Source: Calliphora vicina (lineage: Eukaryota; Arthropoda; Insecta; Diptera; Calliphoridae). From it: 64,000 nt of DNA. Under the pieces are notes generated by a model that searched no databases, was not told the DNA's origin, and was given only the letters and a program-made list of their open reading frames with translations. The number at the start of each line of letters is the position of its first letter. The stretch's first letter is position 1. The DNA lies in NCBI RefSeq assembly GCF_958450345.1, contig NC_088782.1, positions 121,255,980 to 121,319,979 on the forward strand, given 5' to 3'. Shown one piece after another: positions 37,131-48,765 of this stretch. A program made the translations under genes and the position numbers.

Positions 37131-39148
37131 TCTCTTAATGACAGCTAAATTTTCAATTAGCAAAAACATAATTTTCTTTACCCCTCCCTTAGATGAAGCC
37201 TTGGCGCACCGCTTTTTAACTCAGTTAAACCAAGAAGGTGAAAAAAATTAACTAAAAACAAATTAATTCACATGAACACCACATGATACCATCCACTACA
37301 CATAACAGCACAATCCAGTCAAGAAGAAACAAATAAACAGGCATTATAACAAAACAGCGTATGTCTGAACGTATGTATCTTTATAGTTGAGTGTTGTAGA
37401 TTGTTATCATTTTCGCACCTTTAGTAGCATATAAATCTACATATTACATATGACCGATGTGGCACAGGCACATAGAGACACCACACCACCTAAAACCAAA
37501 CAAAACCCTCTCCCCCTTCTTTCTTAGCTCACGATCACATTACATATATGCTCTCTCTCACTAAAAACTAAATTGAAAACGACGACGACTATCTTTTTAC
37601 ACTCAGCACAATCATGGTTATCAACATTATTTAAGCGATATGCAAATTGGTTTTTTGTATTTAATGGCACCCCATTACGTTTGAAGCGATGGCGGAGATC
37701 TCTCTTTTTTTTTATTTCGGCCACAAACCAAATTTATAAACTACACCCAACCGTACATTCAGACATGCATAAAGTTCGTAGAGGCCTCACCATAAACTGA
37801 TGTGGTTGGCTGATATCTGAACTAAAATTATATATAGAAAGAAGAAAAAAAAAACGCACATATTGTAACCTGAGTGTTAGGCTGATAATGTTGGTTTTTT
37901 TTTGCTGTTCGTATCGTTTGTAAAACAATTTTTCAAATAAAAATCTAAGCGCTCTTTACATTAGTGTTTGTATGTTTTGAAAAATCTAACAAAACGTGCA
38001 AAAATTGATATCAAAACTAAGAAATCATTTTCGTAGAGGAGGTGGAAAATCACGCAGAGCTTAACAACGCTGAAACAAACTGATCGCCACATAATAAATG
38101 TAAAATAAAAAAAGAAACAACAACAACATCGACGTACAAAACACATGGGTGATTTTCCCCCACTATTAGTTTCAACTGTAAATGAAAATTGATTAGGTTT
38201 CGAGTAGAATCAAGAGAGAATTTTGAAATGCCCTATAATCTGGTTTGTAGCTAAATTTTGTATAAGAAACCAATATTCTTTTTAAGGAAACACAAATTTT
38301 CTTTAACAGACAATAGCCGTCATTAATGAAGGCTAAATTTTCTATATGAAACTAAAGATTTTCTAAATCTTTTCACTCCAAATAATGTATTTAACAACTC
38401 TTGAAAATATACTGAAAGATATGAAATAGTTATGAACTCATGTGGGTCTAATCTTGAAATACTTCTACTTAGCCTTGTTCGCCCTCTTCTCCTAAACACA
38501 GATTTCAGCCAACCCTTCGGTGTAGTTTACACATGAGTATCTGAGAATGATGACACGGCTCGCAAAATAATTCGAAACTAATCATCAAATTTCCACAAAT
38601 ACTAAGATACAAAGACAGGTCCGAATGCTACAACATATTGATCTTATCTCCGCTGTTAACTCTGACAAAACAATACTTTTCATATTCATGAACTAAAGTA
38701 GAACAACAACTGACACATTTCATGCACAATGTATTCTTAAAATTTGTATGTAAGGAAATATTCGTGTTTGGCTATTGATCACCAACCTTTTAATACTTCC
38801 TTGTTAAAATATTCGCAGTTCATTATCGTCACCGTAGTAATCATTATCGAAGAAAAATCTCCTACACCAAACTCTCTAAATTAGTAGCAATAACAATATC
38901 TCACCCGTACCCATGACAATCGGTACTAGACACATAACTGCTCGAAGATCTCACAATCAAGTTTTTATTGTGAAAACAGCAGCTAATTTTTTGCTATTAG
39001 AACAACACCATTAGTCTCAGGGCGCCACTGCTGACATAGAATACAACTTGCAGTTTAACTTCACACAGCAATATCGCTTACAATTGTCTAAGTAGAGAGT
39101 TCCAGACTTCTGTATAAATATAGACTGGAATAATAAAAACCTAATATT
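37131..39148. other. AT-rich stretch, no gene seen
   Basis: AC-rich sequence lies at 37255-37330. Diverged 'aaattttctatatgaaa' words of the dyad family occur at about 38265-38360. No coding or RNA gene is recognised. Confidence 0.4.
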
Positions 39149-39149
39149 G

Positions 39150-40640
39150 GGGACTACATAGACATAAGATTGAAGATGAAGTAAGATCATGATTGAAGCT
39201 AAGCCAAGATCCCCGAAAGTTCAGAGATTGAAGCTTCACTTAAAGTAAAATTTAACTCAATCAGCACAATGCCAATGTTTGAAGCTAAAGTATGAGTGAG
39301 ATTAAAGTAAACCTACCTACGATTGAAACTAATTAAAAACTGCATGGAGACCTACGATTGAAACTAACGCATGACTACATGGAAACATAAGAATGAAACT
39401 CAATACTATATAGATACCCACGATTGAAACTAACTCAAGAGTATATGGAAACCTATGATTGAAACTAATTCACGACTACATGGAGAGCTACGACTGAAAC
39501 TAATGAAAGACTACAAGGCAACCTTAGATTGGAACTAATTCAAGACAACATGGAGACCTACGATTGAAACTAATTCAAGACTACATAGAGTCCTACAATT
39601 GAAACTAATTCTAGCCAACATGGAGATCTACGATTGAAACTAATTCATGACTACATGGAGATCTACGATTGATATAAATTCTTGACTATATGGAGACCTA
39701 TAATTGAAACTAATACAAGACAACGTGGAGACCTACGATTGAAACTAATTCAAGACTATATAGAGACCTACAAGTGAAACTAATCCAACAGTACATGGGG
39801 ACCTACGACTGAAACTAATTCAGTACTACATAGAGTCCTACGATTGACACTAATTCAAGACTACATGGAAATTTCCGATTGAAATTAAATCACGACTATA
39901 ATCGAAACCAATTCAAGACTACATAGAGACTGTAGGTCAAATCCAACAGTACATAGGGACCTATGATTGAAACTAATTCAAGACTACATGGAGACGTACA
40001 ATTGAAACTAATTCAAGACCTTATGGAGACCTACGATTGAAACTAATTCAAGACTATATGGAGACCTACGATTGAAACTAATGCAAGTCTATACAAAAAC
40101 CTTATATTGTCACCAAACATGGCTACACAAATACCTAAGAAGAAGACGAACTTAGGCTATGATTGACGCTTGATTATAACCAAGATTAACTCCAATCCAA
40201 GACCAACTTCAGGCCTAAGATCAATGATAAACTGAGACCACATAAAGACCTACAATTGAAGCTAATCCAAGCAACAATATTGACCTAAGAATGAAGCTGA
40301 TCCAAGATCTATTATTAAAGTTAAAGTAGGTCATATATTGTAGATAATCCTAGACCACATAAAAAACTAAGTTTGAAGATAATTCACGACCACATAAATA
40401 CGATTGAAGCTAATCCAAAACCCCTAAATTCCTACGATTGAAGCTCTTCTAATACCACATTAAGACTTACGAATGAAGCTAATCCAAGACAACATAAAGG
40501 CCTGAGATTGAAGCTACTCCAAGACCACATATAGATCTTCGACTGCAGTTAAAGTAAAATCCCAAATGAATGCAATCCAAAGCCACATAAATATTGATTT
40601 GAATTAAGACCTCGATTGACGCTAAGCCAAGAAAGTCCTT
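39150..40640. repeat. 35-bp minisatellite array D, about 42 diverged copies
   Basis: The unit is built from GAAACTAATTCAAGACTACA and 'tggagacctacgatt', 35 bp. It aligns with arrays A-C over 'gacctacg.ttgaa.cta' in the same orientation. It is the most diverged of the four, with irregular ends (variants 'ttgaagctaatccaagac', 'cacataaagac'), and so is probably the oldest or least homogenised. Confidence 0.9.
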
Positions 40641-40863
40641 CGATCGTATCTAAACTCTGCCCATAACTATCATCGCCAACAATTTGCTTATATGCTGTAT
40701 ATTCTTCTGAGTCTCTTATCACAAATAAATTGAAGTCTATGCTTTTGCCTAGACTTACAATAGAGATTTTAATAGAGATTTTAGGGAACATCATGAGCTC
40801 GAATCTCAGCGAAAACCTGAGGGTTTAATCATGGCATTAACCATTTGGCATTTGGAAAAGTCT

Positions 40864-41687
40864 GCTGGGAGAATCCATATCAAAACGGACAGAAAACTGC
40901 TATTTTCGGATTTGACATCTTCGATTTTAATGAATTTTAGCACACATATTACGGTTCCAAAGGGCTCCTCAAATCTATGACTATTTCATCGGAGAACTTT
41001 TTCATTTTAAACATATCGCTCAAAAAAATACTATTCAAAGTCCAACATAATTTTTGATTCCATTTTAAAGGCAAAGATGTTATCCCTTAAATAGTGTGAA
41101 TAGAATTGTTTACTTTCAAAAGGTTAAAGGCCAATTATCGGAGAATATATTTCAATGTGTTAAAAATTCAAAATTCATATACAAATTTAAGCAAATTAGA
41201 AAACAAAACACAGTTAAATCAATTTCAATTTATGCGGTAAAACACAAGTGCTTACATTTCTATATAAATTTGTATGAAAAAATTTACTTTTAATAACGTT
41301 TTTATTTATAACTCCTGAACTAATCAAGTCTCCATCGAAATTTTTTTTAGGTGTCCTCATACCATTTTCTTTTTGAATTTTTAATACCGCGATCTTTGAT
41401 ATTTTTCACATTGAAATATAGACTCCGAAAATTGACCTCTAACCTTTTGGAAGTAATCAATTTTATTCACACTATTTTAAGGACAATATCTTTTCCTTTA
41501 AAATGGACAACTATGTGTGTAAATTTTAGACAATTTTTCAATTTTCAAATCTCGATATTTTTACATCAGAATGAGTTTCCATTGAAAAAGTCACTGATAT
41601 AGAAACATATTATGTATGTGGTAAATTTCGTTAAAACCAGAGATGTTTAATCCGACAGCTGTCCGCTTTGACATGGATATTCCCTGC
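40864..41687. mobile_element. Foldback/TIR element, about 0.82 kb
   Basis: The ends 40864-40892 and 41659-41687 are inverted matches (GCTGGGAGAATCCATATCAA against the complement of TTGACATGGATATTCCCTGC, with ACGGAC/GTCCG following). The similarity continues inward. CCATTTTAAAGGCAAAGATG and AATAGTGTGAATAGAATTG near 41064-41112 match the inverse of sequence at about 41452-41510. The arms are thus near 240 bp around a loop of about 340 bp. No transposase is encoded. Confidence 0.75.
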
Positions 41688-41963
41688 TACAAGATTGATT
41701 TCAATATGTTAGTGGTGAAATCTGACAAATGATGAACTTGGATATTATAAAAAAATATTTTGCTTGGATTCTGGTTCCTGCAATTCAACAATGAAGATAC
41801 TGAGAAAGTCAATAATTAATGGCAGAAATCTCTTAAAGTAATACAATATGTGGCAATATGATATCGTCTTTCTGGAGTCATATAATATTAAGTAACTAAA
41901 AGGACAATCAGGATTCAGATGACAGTCGCCAATGCATTTGTATAAGCTGGTGTGAAAAGAGCA

Positions 41964-42164
41964 CACAGAGAAAACAGATTCGTGATAGCAACCGAATTTG
42001 TTGCCAATCGAATGATTCTATCTTTTGTAAGGGGTAACTAAAGTTTGGTTGCCTCAACTGAAATTCTTCTTTATCAACTGACTTTCTGTTGCTAGAACTG
42101 TCTGCAACCGAATCATTCGATTGGCAACAAATTCGGTTGCTATCACGAATCTGTTTTCTCTGTG
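41964..42164. mobile_element. Short TIR element (MITE) with perfect 55-bp TIRs
   Basis: The left TIR 41964-42018 and right TIR 42110-42164 are perfect inverted copies (outermost CACAGAGAAAACAGATTCGT; innermost CCAATCGAATGATTC) around a 91-bp centre. The interior matches the diverged copy at 23519-23730. No clear target duplication is seen: 'gca' precedes it and 'cag' follows. There is no coding capacity. High TIR identity suggests a fairly recent insertion. Confidence 0.88.
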
Positions 42165-43130
42165 CAGCTGGAAAGTACAGGAAGCATCTCAGTCCCTTAT
42201 CTTGAAACCGATTTCTTTAGGAAAGTCATAATAAACGCAGCCTAAGGAAGAACTTCCTTTAAATCTTCTATATTTAATACTTCAAAAGAAAAACTTCACC
42301 CTAACTTCTTATACTCCTTAGGTAGGGTATACGAAAACGCCTTTAAAAAATGCTGTGCATAAAAAATAACTTGCACCAACAACCTGTAATATGGTCGGTT
42401 ACACTTTATGGCTCAAATAATGTTGAAAGCTCAACTTTATAGATGCAATCGATGGTTTTTTTTTTTGTAAATTCATTTTGGTTTTTCTTATATTTTGGCG
42501 ATGAGCAGCTAGCTGCTGCACATGTTGCAGCACATGTGAACGTGATTTGTATTCAAATGTTTTTTAACGAGAAAATAAAGCAACAGCAGATAAGCCTTTA
42601 AAGCAACAAACAACGGAATAAAATCTGTGCAGTATGAGACAGTGGTTTGGGAGAACAGAAATAAAAAGAATATTTTTGGAAAAATCTAAGTAAACGTTAC
42701 AGTTTGTAAAAATGGGAGGACAAAACTTTTTGAGTGGCAAATTAATGGGTCTATTGGAGATTTGATAAGAAATATAGCTAACTTGAGGATTAGTCATAAT
42801 AGAGTGCTTTGAAGTGACACAATATATTGAAGAATGTTAAAAGAACATATTAGAAGCTGCCAATAATTGTTTAAAAATATAATATTTTGAAAATCTTAAG
42901 AATAGAAAGCTCTTAAAGGCGGGAAATTGCTCCTACTAAAATGAAATGCTGGAAATCATAAAAATCGTACACTTCCCGAAATATGCCAGTGACAATAGCA
43001 ATAAATATAGTTAATATCGTACGTCTTTGTTTATTCACCTTAGGAATTTTGAAAAATACTTGCTAAATTATCATTCCCAAACCACTGTCTCCCCATAAAC
43101 CATAACAACAATAATAGCAATAATAATAAA
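42165..43130. other. AT-rich stretch, no gene seen
   Basis: Plain AT-rich sequence with AAT-rich words at about 43110-43130. No recognised coding or RNA feature. Confidence 0.4.
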
Positions 43131-43230
43131 AACAAGTAAGAGAGCTATATTCAGCTGTGCCGAATCTTATATACCCTTCACTAAATTATACTTTAAAATA
43201 ATTTTTTTTAAATATTTTTAGGTAAACAAA

Positions 43231-43572
43231 TTCTTAGGACCATGACGGGTGCACCATGGTACATAAGAAATGAAAACATCCACAGGGACTTGGAAGTGCC
43301 ACTAGTGAAGGATGAGTTTAAGAAAGTCCGCGATAAATATATACTGAAACTGCAATCACACCCAAATCCGCTTGCTCGGCTTCTCGCACAGAGCCAAACC
43401 AGATCAAGGCTTTGTAGAGGAGATCTACCACCCCGCTAAGATCAGGTCCATCCATCAAACAATGATCTCTTTAGAGAGCAATTAGTTTTAATTTTAGTTA
43501 TAAGATTTAATCACTTATTGTTAGGCCTAATGATATAGGCAGATTCAATAAATAAATAAAAAGTTAAAAAAA
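43231..43572 (+). mobile_element. 5'-truncated Jockey-type retrotransposon insertion
   Basis: The 342-bp insertion is flanked by an 11-bp target-site duplication AGGTAAACAAA (43220-43230 and 43573-43583). It has the expected LINE signature: 5' truncation, coding remnant first, then a 3' UTR with 'ttaggcctaatgatataggc', AATAAATAAATAAAA and an A-rich tail. It sits inside the DINE-like element and so is younger than that element. Confidence 0.88.
43233..43439 (+). pseudogene. C-terminal end of a Jockey-type reverse transcriptase
   Basis: The frame is open from the truncation point to the stop at 43437-43439; an internal ATG at 43242 is not a true start. The residues read LRTMTGAPWYIRNENIHRDL and later HPNPLARLLAQSQ. 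Jockey-clade polymerases end with 'R.ITGAPWYVRN..IHRDL..P.V.....' and 'H.N.LA..L' blocks beyond the reverse transcriptase thumb. The frame has no stop or frameshift, consistent with a young insertion, but the catalytic domain was never copied in, so it is non-functional. Confidence 0.82.
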
Positions 43573-44129
43573 AGGTAAACAAAATATATTTAAAAAATTT
43601 TTTTTTTAAATTGTTTTTTAAATTTTTTTTCAAAATTTTTTTTTTTTTTGGAAAAAAATTTATGATGAAAAAAAATTCGGGTTAAAAAATATTTACTATA
43701 TATAGCCTTATCTACATCGTTGCAATGGACTTTGAAATATCTATCATTAGATATCCATATTGTCTATATTAATGACTTAGTAATCCAGATACAGGTCAAA
43801 AATTGGTCAAAAATCGAGGTTGTCCCGGTTTTTTGCTCATATCTGCGTTATTTATGGACCGATTTTGCTGATTTTAAATAGCAAACTTCTCGAAAGCATA
43901 TCTGACAGAATTATTGAAGATTTGGATCCCGAAGATATCTGGGGTCTTCAGAAAATTGATTTCAACAGGCAGACGGACAGACAGACAGACGGACATGGCT
44001 TAATCGACTCCGCTATCTATAAGGATCCAGAATATATATACTTTATAGGGCCGGAAATGAAAAATGTAGAAATTACAAACGGAATGACAAACTTATATAT
44101 ACCCTTCTCACGAAGGTGAAGGGTATAAA

Positions 44130-45117
44130 AACAGTACCACAAACATCTTTGTTTTGTCATGAGATCATATTAAATCCCAAAGTAGACAAACAAAAAGCGA
44201 TCAAAGCGATCTTTATAAGCTTTTTTGAATACTCGTACTCATACTCCGCACTGCAGAAATAAAAGACCCTCTTTTTTTTGACTTAAACAAACCCAAAACA
44301 GCTAAAGCAAAACATCTCATATGATTTATAAGCCAATAAAGGCTAAACATAAATCTTGACATTATGATTAAATATCACTAACAATAATGCAAACCAAACA
44401 AAAAAATTCACAGTAAAATAAAGCATTCACTAAAACTCTATTGAACTAAACACATAAGATCGCCTTACACTGCTCTAAGTGGTTGGTATTGTTGTTGATC
44501 TTGTATTGTTAGAAAAAAAAAACTTTTCCAGCAGTATTTTCCTTTTTGCCTTTATGTTGTAGTTTCCTTTATGAGTTACAAATAGATTTTATCGTTATAA
44601 AAATCTGATCTAATTTGGTGTGCTTGGTTATAGTTTTTTTTGTAGCATGTCCTTGTTTTTCTTTTCATTTTTCTATTGCGTTTTACGGCTCTGCAGTTAC
44701 TCTATTGCGTTAGAATAACTTTGATGTTTCATTTTGACCAAAAATGTACAACATTTGTAAAACCATTTTTGGTGCCGTCTTGCTGATGATGAACTTGTTG
44801 CAAAAATCTATATATTGTCGTTATTTATTTTTCTTTTTTGTTGGCTTTTTTAAATAAATGTTTTTTGCAGCTTATGGAGAGTAAGAGTATGAAAAAAGTC
44901 TAAATAGAATGGTTAACATTTCAATACTCACTAATGATGTTTTCTTAAAGAAAGAAAGATCAATCTTTAGAGATCATTATGTTTGGTGTGCTGGTAAGAA
45001 AGGAGATAATTAGTTGGTTTATTTTGACATTTGAGATCAAAAGTGAATGATTTGTTTAAAATGAAAAATTGTGATTATTTGTTAAGAAAAATATAATGAA
45101 TGAGAGATTAAAACAAG
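44130..45117. other. AT-rich spacer between inverted DINE-like copies
   Basis: About 1 kb of AT-rich sequence without recognised coding or RNA feature. It would form the loop if the two flanking inverted copies paired. Confidence 0.4.
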
Positions 45118-45119
45118 TT

Positions 45120-45652
45120 ATTATTCTGTCTGTATGTCTGTCCGTCTGTTGAAATCAATTTTCTAAAGACCCCATATATCTTCGGGATCCAAATCTTCAA
45201 TAATTCTGTCAGACATGCTTTCGAGAAGTTTGCTATTTAAAATCAGCAAAATCGGTCCATAAATAACGGAGATATGAGCAAAAAACCGGGAAAACCTCGA
45301 TTTTTGACCAATTTTTTATCTATATCTGGATTACTAAGTCATTAATATAGACAATATGGATACCTAATGATAGATATTTCAAAGTCCATTGCAACGATGT
45401 AGATAAGGCTATAGTAAGTTGGACCTACAATGGGTCAAAATCGGGAAAAATATTTTTTAACCCGAATTTTTTTTTCATGAAAAAATTTTTTTTGTCATAA
45501 AATTTTTTTCCAAAAATTAAAAAAATTTGAAAAACTATTAAAAAAATTAAATTTGTTACCTAAAAATATTTAAAAAAATTTATTTTAAAGTATAATTTGG
45601 TGAAGGATATATAAGATTCGGCACAGCCGAATATAGCTCTGTTACTTTTTTT
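45120..45652 (+). mobile_element. DINE-like element, 5'-truncated copy
   Basis: It starts within the tccgtctg block ('tctgtatgtctgtccgtctgttg' in pieces), then GAAATCAATTTTCTAAAGAC, 'tcgggatccaaatcttcaataattctgtcagac' and 'aatatagacaatatgga'. It ends in 'gattcggcacagccgaatatagctctgttactt'. It is a close inverted match to the minus-strand copy at 43131-44129 (for example both have ATTGCAACGATGTAGATAAG). Confidence 0.75.
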
Positions 45653-45799
45653 TACACAATTTATTATTTTTTTTCTAGAATGTATATATTCTTAGGCTAT
45701 ATAATAATATTAGTTACTTATGTAGAGCTTCGAAAAGTTTATTAAAACGACAGAAGACCATCGATATTAAAATTTACAAAACTAATATCGATTCGACTA

Positions 45800-48420
45800 A
45801 CATCAAATGGATTCAAGTGAACATTTTTGATGAAGTAATTCTAGTAAAAATAGTTTTTTTTAAGTATTTTTATAGAACATTTTTGTGAAATGTTTTGGTG
45901 AACATTTTTTTTGTTAAAACTTTTTTTGAAAATTATTGGTGAAATAATGTTAGTGAAATATTTTTGGTGAACATTTTTGGAAAAAAATGTTGGTGAAATA
46001 TTTTTAGTAAATCTATTTGGTGAAATATTTTTAGTGAAATAATTTTAGTGTAATATTGTTTCTGAAAATTATTGGTGAACATTTGTGGAGACCATTTTTG
46101 GTGAAATAATTTTAGTGAATATTTTTGGTGAAATATTTTTACAGAAAATTTTGGTGAAATATTTTTAGTGAAATAATTTTAGTGAAACATTTTAGTGAAA
46201 TATTTTTGGTGAACATTTGTAGAGAACATATTTTGTGTAATATTTTTAGTGAACATTATTAGAGAAAGTGTTTGGTGAAATACTTTTATTAAAATAATTT
46301 TAGTAAAGAATTTTTAGTGAAACATTTTTAGAGAAAGTATTTGGTAAAATAGTTTTAGTGAAATAATTTTACTAAAGAATTTTTAGTGAACATTTTTGGT
46401 GAAATGATTTAGGTAAAAATTTTCAATACTAATTTGATAGCTAAGACTTTTTTTGAAATATTTTTATTGAATACTATTGGCTAAAAATGTTTGGTGAAAT
46501 AATTTTAGTGAAATATTGTTGGTGAACATTTTTGAAAAAATTTGTTGGTGAAATATTTTTAGTGAACATTTTTGGTGAAATAATTTTAGTAGAGCATTTT
46601 TAGTGAACATATTTGGAAAAATGCTTGGTGAACATTTTTGTAAAAAAAAAATGTATGAGAAAACTTTTAGGGATAATTTTGGATGAAAATTTTATTGGTA
46701 AAATATTTTTTGTGAACATTATTGGTAAAATATATGTGAAATAATTTTAGTGAAACATTTTTGGTGAAATGTTTTTGTAAAAAATTTTATTGGTCATTTT
46801 TGGTGAAATATTTTTAATGAAATATATTAGTGAAAATTTTTGACATTTTTAAAATTTTAGAATTTTGAAAAATTTGATAAAATATTTTTATTAAAATTTT
46901 TTGGTCAAAATTTTTTAGAAAATTTTGGTGAAATATTTTTAGTAATAACTTTTTACCAAGTTTTTCACTAAAAATATTTCAAAATTCTAAAATTTTAAAA
47001 ATGTTCACTAATATATTGCATTAAAAATATTTCACAAATATTTTACCAAAAATGGTATTGGTAAAATATTTGTGAAATAATTTTAGTGATATGCTTTTGG
47101 AAAAAATTTTATTTATCATTTTTGGTGAAATATATTAGTGAAAATTTTTGCCATTTTTAAAATTTTAGAATTTTGATATATTTTTAGCGAAAAACTTACT
47201 AAAAATATTATTACTAAAAATATTTCACCAAAATTTTCTCCAAAAAATTTTAATAAAAATATTTTACCAAGTTTTTCGCTAAAAATTCAAAATTTGTTTG
47301 ACATTTTTAAAATTTTGATATATTTTTAGCGAAAAACTTGGTAAAATATTTTTTTTTAAATTTTTTGGAAAATATTTTACCAAGTTTTTCGCTAAAAATA
47401 TTTCAATATTTTCGAAAAAAATTTTTGACATTTTTAAAATTTTAGAATTTTGAAATATTTTTAGTGAAAAACTTGGTAAAATATTTTTATTAAAATTTTT
47501 TGGAGAAAATTAAAAATATTTTTCAAAAAATTATTACTAAAAATATTTCCCCTCAATTTTCTCAAAAATTTTCACCAAAAAAAATTTTAATAAAAATATT
47601 TTACCAAGTTTTTCGCTAAAAATATATCAAAATTCTAAAATTTTAAAAATGTCAAAAATTTTCACTAATATATTTCACCAAAAATGATAAATAAAATTTT
47701 TTCAAAAAACATTTCACTAAAATTATTTCACAAATATTTTACAAATTTGGTGAAATATTTCACCAAAATTTTCTCCAAAAAATTTTCAAAAAAATATTTC
47801 AAAATTTTCGAAAAAAATTTTTTAACATTTTTAAAATTTTAGAATTTTGAAATATTTTTAGTGAAAAACTTGGTAAAATATTTTTATTAAAATTTTTTTT
47901 GGTGAAAATTTTTGAGAAAATTGAGGGGAAATATTTTTAGTAATAATTTTTTGAAAAATATTTTTAATGCAATCAATATTTTTTTAGTGAACATTTTTGG
48001 TGAAATGTTTTTAATGAAAATTTTTGGTGAAAATTTTTCGGGACATTTTTTTTACCAAAAAAAATTACTTTATATTTTTAGTGAAAAATTTCTTAGTAAA
48101 CATTTTTTGGTGACATATTTTTAGTAAAATAACTTTAGTGAAAATATTTACAGAAAATTATTGGTGAAACATTTTTTGATGTACAATTTTTAGAGAACAT
48201 TTTTGGAAAAAATTGTTGGTGAACATTTTTAGTATATATTGTGCAGTAAATTTTTATGGAGGCGGTACAATATATTGCCAGTTCATGAAATGTCAGCAGT
48301 GGTCCCACTGTATATTCTTGTATTGTTCTCGAGTAAGTATAATTTCCATAAATTTGAAATGATCGATTATTGAAAAACATTTTTAGTGGAAATTTTTCGC
48401 AAAAAATTTACGGTGAATGT
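45800..48420. repeat. AT-rich degenerate array, about 15-bp units, with foldbacks
   Basis: Variants of GTGAAATATTTTTAG and 'gtgaacatttttg' recur every 13-16 bp from about 45.8 to 46.9 kb and again to about 48.4 kb. From about 46.9 to 47.8 kb the strand alternates: words such as ACTTGGTAAAATATTTTTAT and their complement ATAAAAATATTTTACCAAGT occur repeatedly. This gives nested inverted repeats. Confidence 0.85.
47511..47967. repeat. Inverted repeat, arms about 150 bp, loop about 155 bp
   Basis: Arm 47511-47660 contains AAATATTTCCCCTCAATTTT and TTTACCAAGTTTTTCGC. Arm 47815-47967 contains the complements AAAATTGAGGGGAAATATTT and AAAACTTGGTAAA. The match continues through 'acatttttaaaattttagaat'. 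This is the longest clean foldback in the array. Confidence 0.8.
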
Positions 48421-48539
48421 GTGCAACAATATAGCCTCTAAATAGAAATCACGGAAAGATTAATAAGCTATTTGAGATAGAACTGAGAATAGCTCACTCC
48501 TCGAGAAGGTCCTAACATCGACAACACTCTTGTAGGTTC

Positions 48540-48765
48540 ACCCGCCATTAGCATCACAGACTTATTATTAGGAAATATGACCTACACTGGAGAGATCGTG
48601 TCAGATTACTGGAGGACTTATTTAGTCATTGGCTAATGTACATACTTCCAAATTAGGATTTTTTGACTTTCCATGATTACCGCAGACTTATTATTAGGGA
48701 AGATAACCAGCACTGGAGGGATCGTGTCAGAATATGGGAGTTTTTGCCTAGTCACTAATTTTACA
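48540..48765. repeat. Diverged direct duplication of about 85 bp
   Basis: CAGACTTATTATTAGG is followed by 'tgac/taac', CACTGGAG and GATCGTGTCAGA in both copies (near 48567 and 48683). Read in one frame both give 'RLIIRxxxxHWRDRVR', suggesting that a coding element remnant may have been duplicated. The family is not recognised. Confidence 0.5.

Larger units (their letters stand above)
43131..44129 (-). mobile_element. DINE-like element, full-length copy split by an insertion
   Basis: On the minus strand it starts at 44129 with a gggtata hairpin: GAAGGGTAT (44118-44126) pairs with ATACCCTTC (44099-44107). It continues with 'aagtttgtcattccgttt', a 'tatatattctggatccttatagatagcggagtcgatt' block in pieces, and GCCATGTCCGTCTGTCTGTC. 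It ends at 43131 with 'gattcggcacagctgaatatagctctcttacttgtt' (in pieces). A Jockey-type insertion (43231-43572) splits it. It carries no protein. The layout and several words recall Drosophila DINE-1/INE-1 (Helentron-derived); this is recalled and not searched. Confidence 0.75.
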
